Assembly: GCA_023379555.1 (NCBI GenBank)
Contig: JAMCQR010000065.1
Location: 66,479 to 130,478 of the forward strand
Direction: 5' to 3'
Origin: Thermoplasmatota archaeon
GTDB taxonomy: Archaea; Thermoplasmatota; Thermoplasmata; Thermoplasmatales; GCA-001856825
Length of the DNA: 64,000 nt
Shown here piece by piece: positions 61,454 through 64,000 of the stretch (within the stretch, counting starts at the first letter, position 1; every line of letters begins with the position of its first letter). The translations under genes and the position numbers were made by a program. The notes beneath the pieces were generated by a model. That model saw nothing but the letters and a program-made list of their open reading frames with translations. It ran no database searches and had not been told where the DNA came from.

Positions 61454-63805
61454 CTATCCAGATACTCTCTTGATTAGTCTTTCGTTGATTTCAAGTCTTT
61501 CAAGTCCGTTATTCATTGCCCTCTTTCCTTCAGGAATGTCCACTTTACTTATAAATTCCTGAACTCTTAATGCGTTCCCAATCCCTGCGATCGCAATCAG
61601 GTCTTCAATGAGAAATGAAATTGATCCGCTTCCCTTGTATATGCCATACACACTTTCTATGTTTTCATCCATCCAGTCCCAGATGTATCTCCTGAATTCT
61701 TTATTTCTAGTGGAATAAATGAGGCTGTATAGCAAATTTCCACGGAGTTCGTTACGTAGAAGAGAATTGCTTAAAAATTCCTTGAGCTCTTGACCGTTAC
61801 GCAATTGACTCATTCCGACCATTGCTCTTATTTGGTCAAGGTCGTTCGTTGGATTCTCGATCAGTTCATTGATCTTGTCCACGCAGCACCCTTCTTTTGC
61901 CGCTGAAATGAGGACAGCAGATTTCTCCTCTGGTGAGACCGCCCCATAATCTTTCACTCTGGGGGAATTCCTTCTTCTAAAGGATTCGTCCACTTCTGCG
62001 AGCAAGTTGAATAATTTTTCCTTGAGTACCAACGAATTCTCATCTTTTGATTTCTTCACGACCTCGAGCTTTTCGGTCGCATACTCCTGTATGAAATTTC
62101 TGAGCCTTGCATCCTCAATAATTTCATTGCTATTTTCAAGAATGTCCACTGTTCTGAATATGACTGAATATTCATCACTCCTCCGGATTGACTCAAGTGC
62201 TTTCATGAAATCAGCTAGATCTATTTTCCCTGCCTGCAAGAACGCATAGAAATCGTCTATTAGTCTAGTCTCGTGTTCCGGAGTGGTTAACGAATTGAGT
62301 AATTCGTCTTCCACCTCCTTTGAATATAGAACCCTGAAATAACCGGTCCCATTGGGATTTATCAGCAAATTCCCAGTTGAAGGCAGTGATAATGTCTCTT
62401 CATTGAGGAGGAGTTTTTTCTTGCCTTCTCCAGTACTGACTACAAGTGGAATTTCCCAGAGGAAATCGTCATTATTGTCCAATAGAGTGAATTTCTTCTG
62501 CCGTGCGATCATTTTCCCGTTCTTCTTTTCAATGGTCAGGTAAGGGAGACCACCCTTTTCAAGCCATGTTTTCATAATCTTGACAATATCATATTCACTC
62601 GTCTCCGCAAGTGAATTCCATAGGTCCTCAGCCTTTGCATTTGAGTATGCGTGATCTTTCAGGTACTTTATGACACCTTTCCTGAAGTTGTCCTCCCCCA
62701 TAAAATCCTCAATCATCCTTAGAATTGATGCCCCTTTTCCGTAACTTATGGAATCGAATATTTCTGCTATCTGTGATGGTTCATTCACTTTGACCCTTAT
62801 TGGGTGTGTGGAAAGCAGGGAATCTTTTTTCATTGAAGGGAGAGTGCTTTCACTCAAAAATTCCTCCCATACCTTCCATCCGTTCTCGATTCTGCCCAGA
62901 ATCTTATTCCCTACAAATGTCGCAAAACTTTCATTGAGCCAGAGGTCATCCCACCACTCCATCGTTACTAGGTTCCCAAACCACTGATGAGCCATTTCGT
63001 GGGATAGAGTCTTTCCAACTTCCTTCTTGAATGAAAGACTCGTGGATTCATTTACGAGTAATGCAAATTCTCTGAAAGTTATCGCCCCCCAATTCTCCAT
63101 TGCACCTGCGCCAAATTGTGGCACAGCTATAAGATCCATCTTGTCGAGAGGATATTTTATCTCGTAATATTCTTCATACTCATCCATTATTTTAGCCAGG
63201 AGGTCCAATGCATACCTTCCCTGCTCTGATTTGCCTGGGGTTGTGACAACAGACAGTTCCTTGCCGTGATGATTTTTCTTAATCCGTTCAAATTTTCCTA
63301 TTCCAATATAGATGAGATATGTCGACATCTTTGGTGTTTCCTTGAAAATGAAATGGGAGCTCCTTTCCCCCCTTTCCGCTTTCAGTGGAGAGGTGTTGGA
63401 TATGACCTCGACATCATCGTTGACTTTGATCTCTAAGTTGAAATTGGCCTTGGCAGATGGATTGTCTACGCATGGGAATACGGATCTGGCACCAGTTGGC
63501 TCCATTTGGGTGGTTACGATGTATCCGTCCCCATAGGTACTCTTGTGAATTCCCATAAGAGATTTTTCTGATATTCTTCCTCCAAATTCTATGGTTATTT
63601 CATTCAGGGATGTTTTACCAATTTTTAATTTTCCTTCTTTGATTTCATACTGGAGATTATTTGTGCCTCCAAACACCTTCATAATATTCAGTCCGTCGAA
63701 GTCGAGATCAATTCCATTCACAAATTCGCCTGAAATAGTTTCTAACCCCGTATAAGAAAGACCCTTGAAATCAACATCTAGGTTAATATTATATTTAGTT
63801 ATCAT
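61454..63805 (-). CDS. M1 aminopeptidase, tricorn-interacting factor F2/F3 type
   Basis: The 783-residue enzyme has the full M1 set: GAMENWG (234-240) for the peptide N-terminus, zinc site HEMAHQW (269-275) with Glu292 in LNESFATF, and the helical C-terminal bowl. The length matches the F2 and F3 factors of Thermoplasma acidophilum (about 780), which trim peptides released by the tricorn protease. Cytosolic, no signal peptide. It would finish peptide breakdown in a peptide-eating organism. F2 and F3 cannot be told apart by eye. Confidence 0.93.
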   Translation of the reverse strand: MITKYNINLDVDFKGLSYTGLETISGEFVNGIDLDFDGLNIMKVFGGTNNLQYEIKEGKLKIGKTSLNEITIEFGGRISEKSLMGIHKSTYGDGYIVTTQMEPTGARSVFPCVDNPSAKANFNLEIKVNDDVEVISNTSPLKAERGERSSHFIFKETPKMSTYLIYIGIGKFERIKKNHHGKELSVVTTPGKSEQGRYALDLLAKIMDEYEEYYEIKYPLDKMDLIAVPQFGAGAMENWGAITFREFALLVNESTSLSFKKEVGKTLSHEMAHQWFGNLVTMEWWDDLWLNESFATFVGNKILGRIENGWKVWEEFLSESTLPSMKKDSLLSTHPIRVKVNEPSQIAEIFDSISYGKGASILRMIEDFMGEDNFRKGVIKYLKDHAYSNAKAEDLWNSLAETSEYDIVKIMKTWLEKGGLPYLTIEKKNGKMIARQKKFTLLDNNDDFLWEIPLVVSTGEGKKKLLLNEETLSLPSTGNLLINPNGTGYFRVLYSKEVEDELLNSLTTPEHETRLIDDFYAFLQAGKIDLADFMKALESIRRSDEYSVIFRTVDILENSNEIIEDARLRNFIQEYATEKLEVVKKSKDENSLVLKEKLFNLLAEVDESFRRRNSPRVKDYGAVSPEEKSAVLISAAKEGCCVDKINELIENPTNDLDQIRAMVGMSQLRNGQELKEFLSNSLLRNELRGNLLYSLIYSTRNKEFRRYIWDWMDENIESVYGIYKGSGSISFLIEDLIAIAGIGNALRVQEFISKVDIPEGKRAMNNGLERLEINERLIKRVSG

Positions 63806-64000
63806 GCTCTCATACTCTCATACGTCATTGGAGCATTCTATAACAATATTTCCAGTGAGCGGGAGAATTTTTTAACCTTAACTCCTTGAATTTTTGGTAA
63901 TATGTAGCACTCTAGCAAAATTTGTGTTTGCTGGATATTGTTGTATACTGACTGTTTTACCAGACACAGTTATAAAAAAGATTAATAACAATATTACCCA

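Noticed and set aside
1..64000. Search for tRNA genes, rRNA and CRISPR repeats
   Set aside because: No cloverleaf with a GGTTCRAAUCC-like T arm, no rRNA segment and no regularly spaced repeat array was seen by eye; a tRNAscan or CRISPR search could still find something short.
1..64000. Reassignment of TGA to tryptophan, suggested by two in-frame TGA codons
   Set aside because: TGA ends many intact genes in the window (for example glmM and the epimerase) at conserved C-termini, and TGG is used for Trp throughout.

Overview
The window comes from an archaeon, most likely a cell-wall-less member of the Thermoplasmata (Thermoplasmatales type). The reasons are: the archaeal order ftsZ-secE-spt5-L11-L1-L10-L12; aIF2-beta carrying a C-terminal TRAM domain; a CTP-dependent riboflavin kinase with an N-terminal helix-turn-helix; a Kae1-Bud32 fusion; exosome Csl4; an Lsm protein; and a tricorn-associated M1 aminopeptidase (F2/F3 type). 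Many genes have a TATA-like box about 24-30 nt before the start codon and no leader, as in this group. No tRNA, rRNA or CRISPR array was seen.

Region 1 (about 1-22 kb) is accessory. It holds decayed insertion sequences and gene-poor stretches, and between them a set of genes that together read as a peptidoglycan (muropeptide) scavenging pathway. The set is an L-Ala-D/L-Glu-type dipeptide epimerase, a beta-lactamase-fold hydrolase comparable to Bacillus AmiE, MurNAc-6-phosphate etherase (MurQ), GlcNAc-6-phosphate deacetylase (NagA), a surface Cys/His amidase, a NagZ-type GH3 glucosaminidase, a BadF-type GlcNAc/MurNAc kinase, a family-5 peptide-binding protein, a secreted GH18-like protein, an NlpC/P60 endopeptidase with an SH3 domain, and diaminopimelate decarboxylase. 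The order implied is: cut wall fragments outside, bind and import them, split GlcNAc from MurNAc-peptide, remove the peptide, phosphorylate both sugars, convert MurNAc-6-P to GlcNAc-6-P and deacetylate it, while the stem peptide yields L-Ala, Glu and meso-DAP, and the DAP becomes lysine. The organism is not expected to make peptidoglycan itself, so this looks like feeding on bacterial walls. A permease, a muramidase and a GlcN-6-P deaminase are not in the window.

Region 2 (22-25.6 kb) has a KaiC/GvpD-like ATPase with an upstream membrane protein, and an MFS transporter with a broken or non-canonical 5' end next to a 12-bp triplicate repeat.

Region 3 (25.6-37.6 kb) is informational and core: the ribosomal stalk operon with spt5, secE and ftsZ; isoaspartyl peptidase; pyrBI; ribK-PIN-aIF2beta; a ribbon-helix-helix protein coupled to a second, divergent FtsZ-like gene; dCTP deaminase/dUTPase-like; and a GHMP-kinase-like protein.

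Region 4 (38-49 kb) has an IS200/IS605 right-end relic with a nested foldable structure, a phosphohexomutase, Hsp20, a UbiB-family kinase, purA, the first of two glutamate dehydrogenases, a PUA protein, an operon built around a family-B DNA polymerase with altered catalytic motifs, and a small membrane/regulator operon whose first gene has an in-frame TGA.

Region 5 (50-64 kb) holds the second glutamate dehydrogenase, spermidine synthase, a long minus-strand operon (methyltransferase, Csl4, a small acidic protein, Lsm, coiled-coil KaiC-like ATPase, Kae1-Bud32, RdgB, membrane protein), a tightly overlapping sucC-sucD-argF operon, and the large aminopeptidase.
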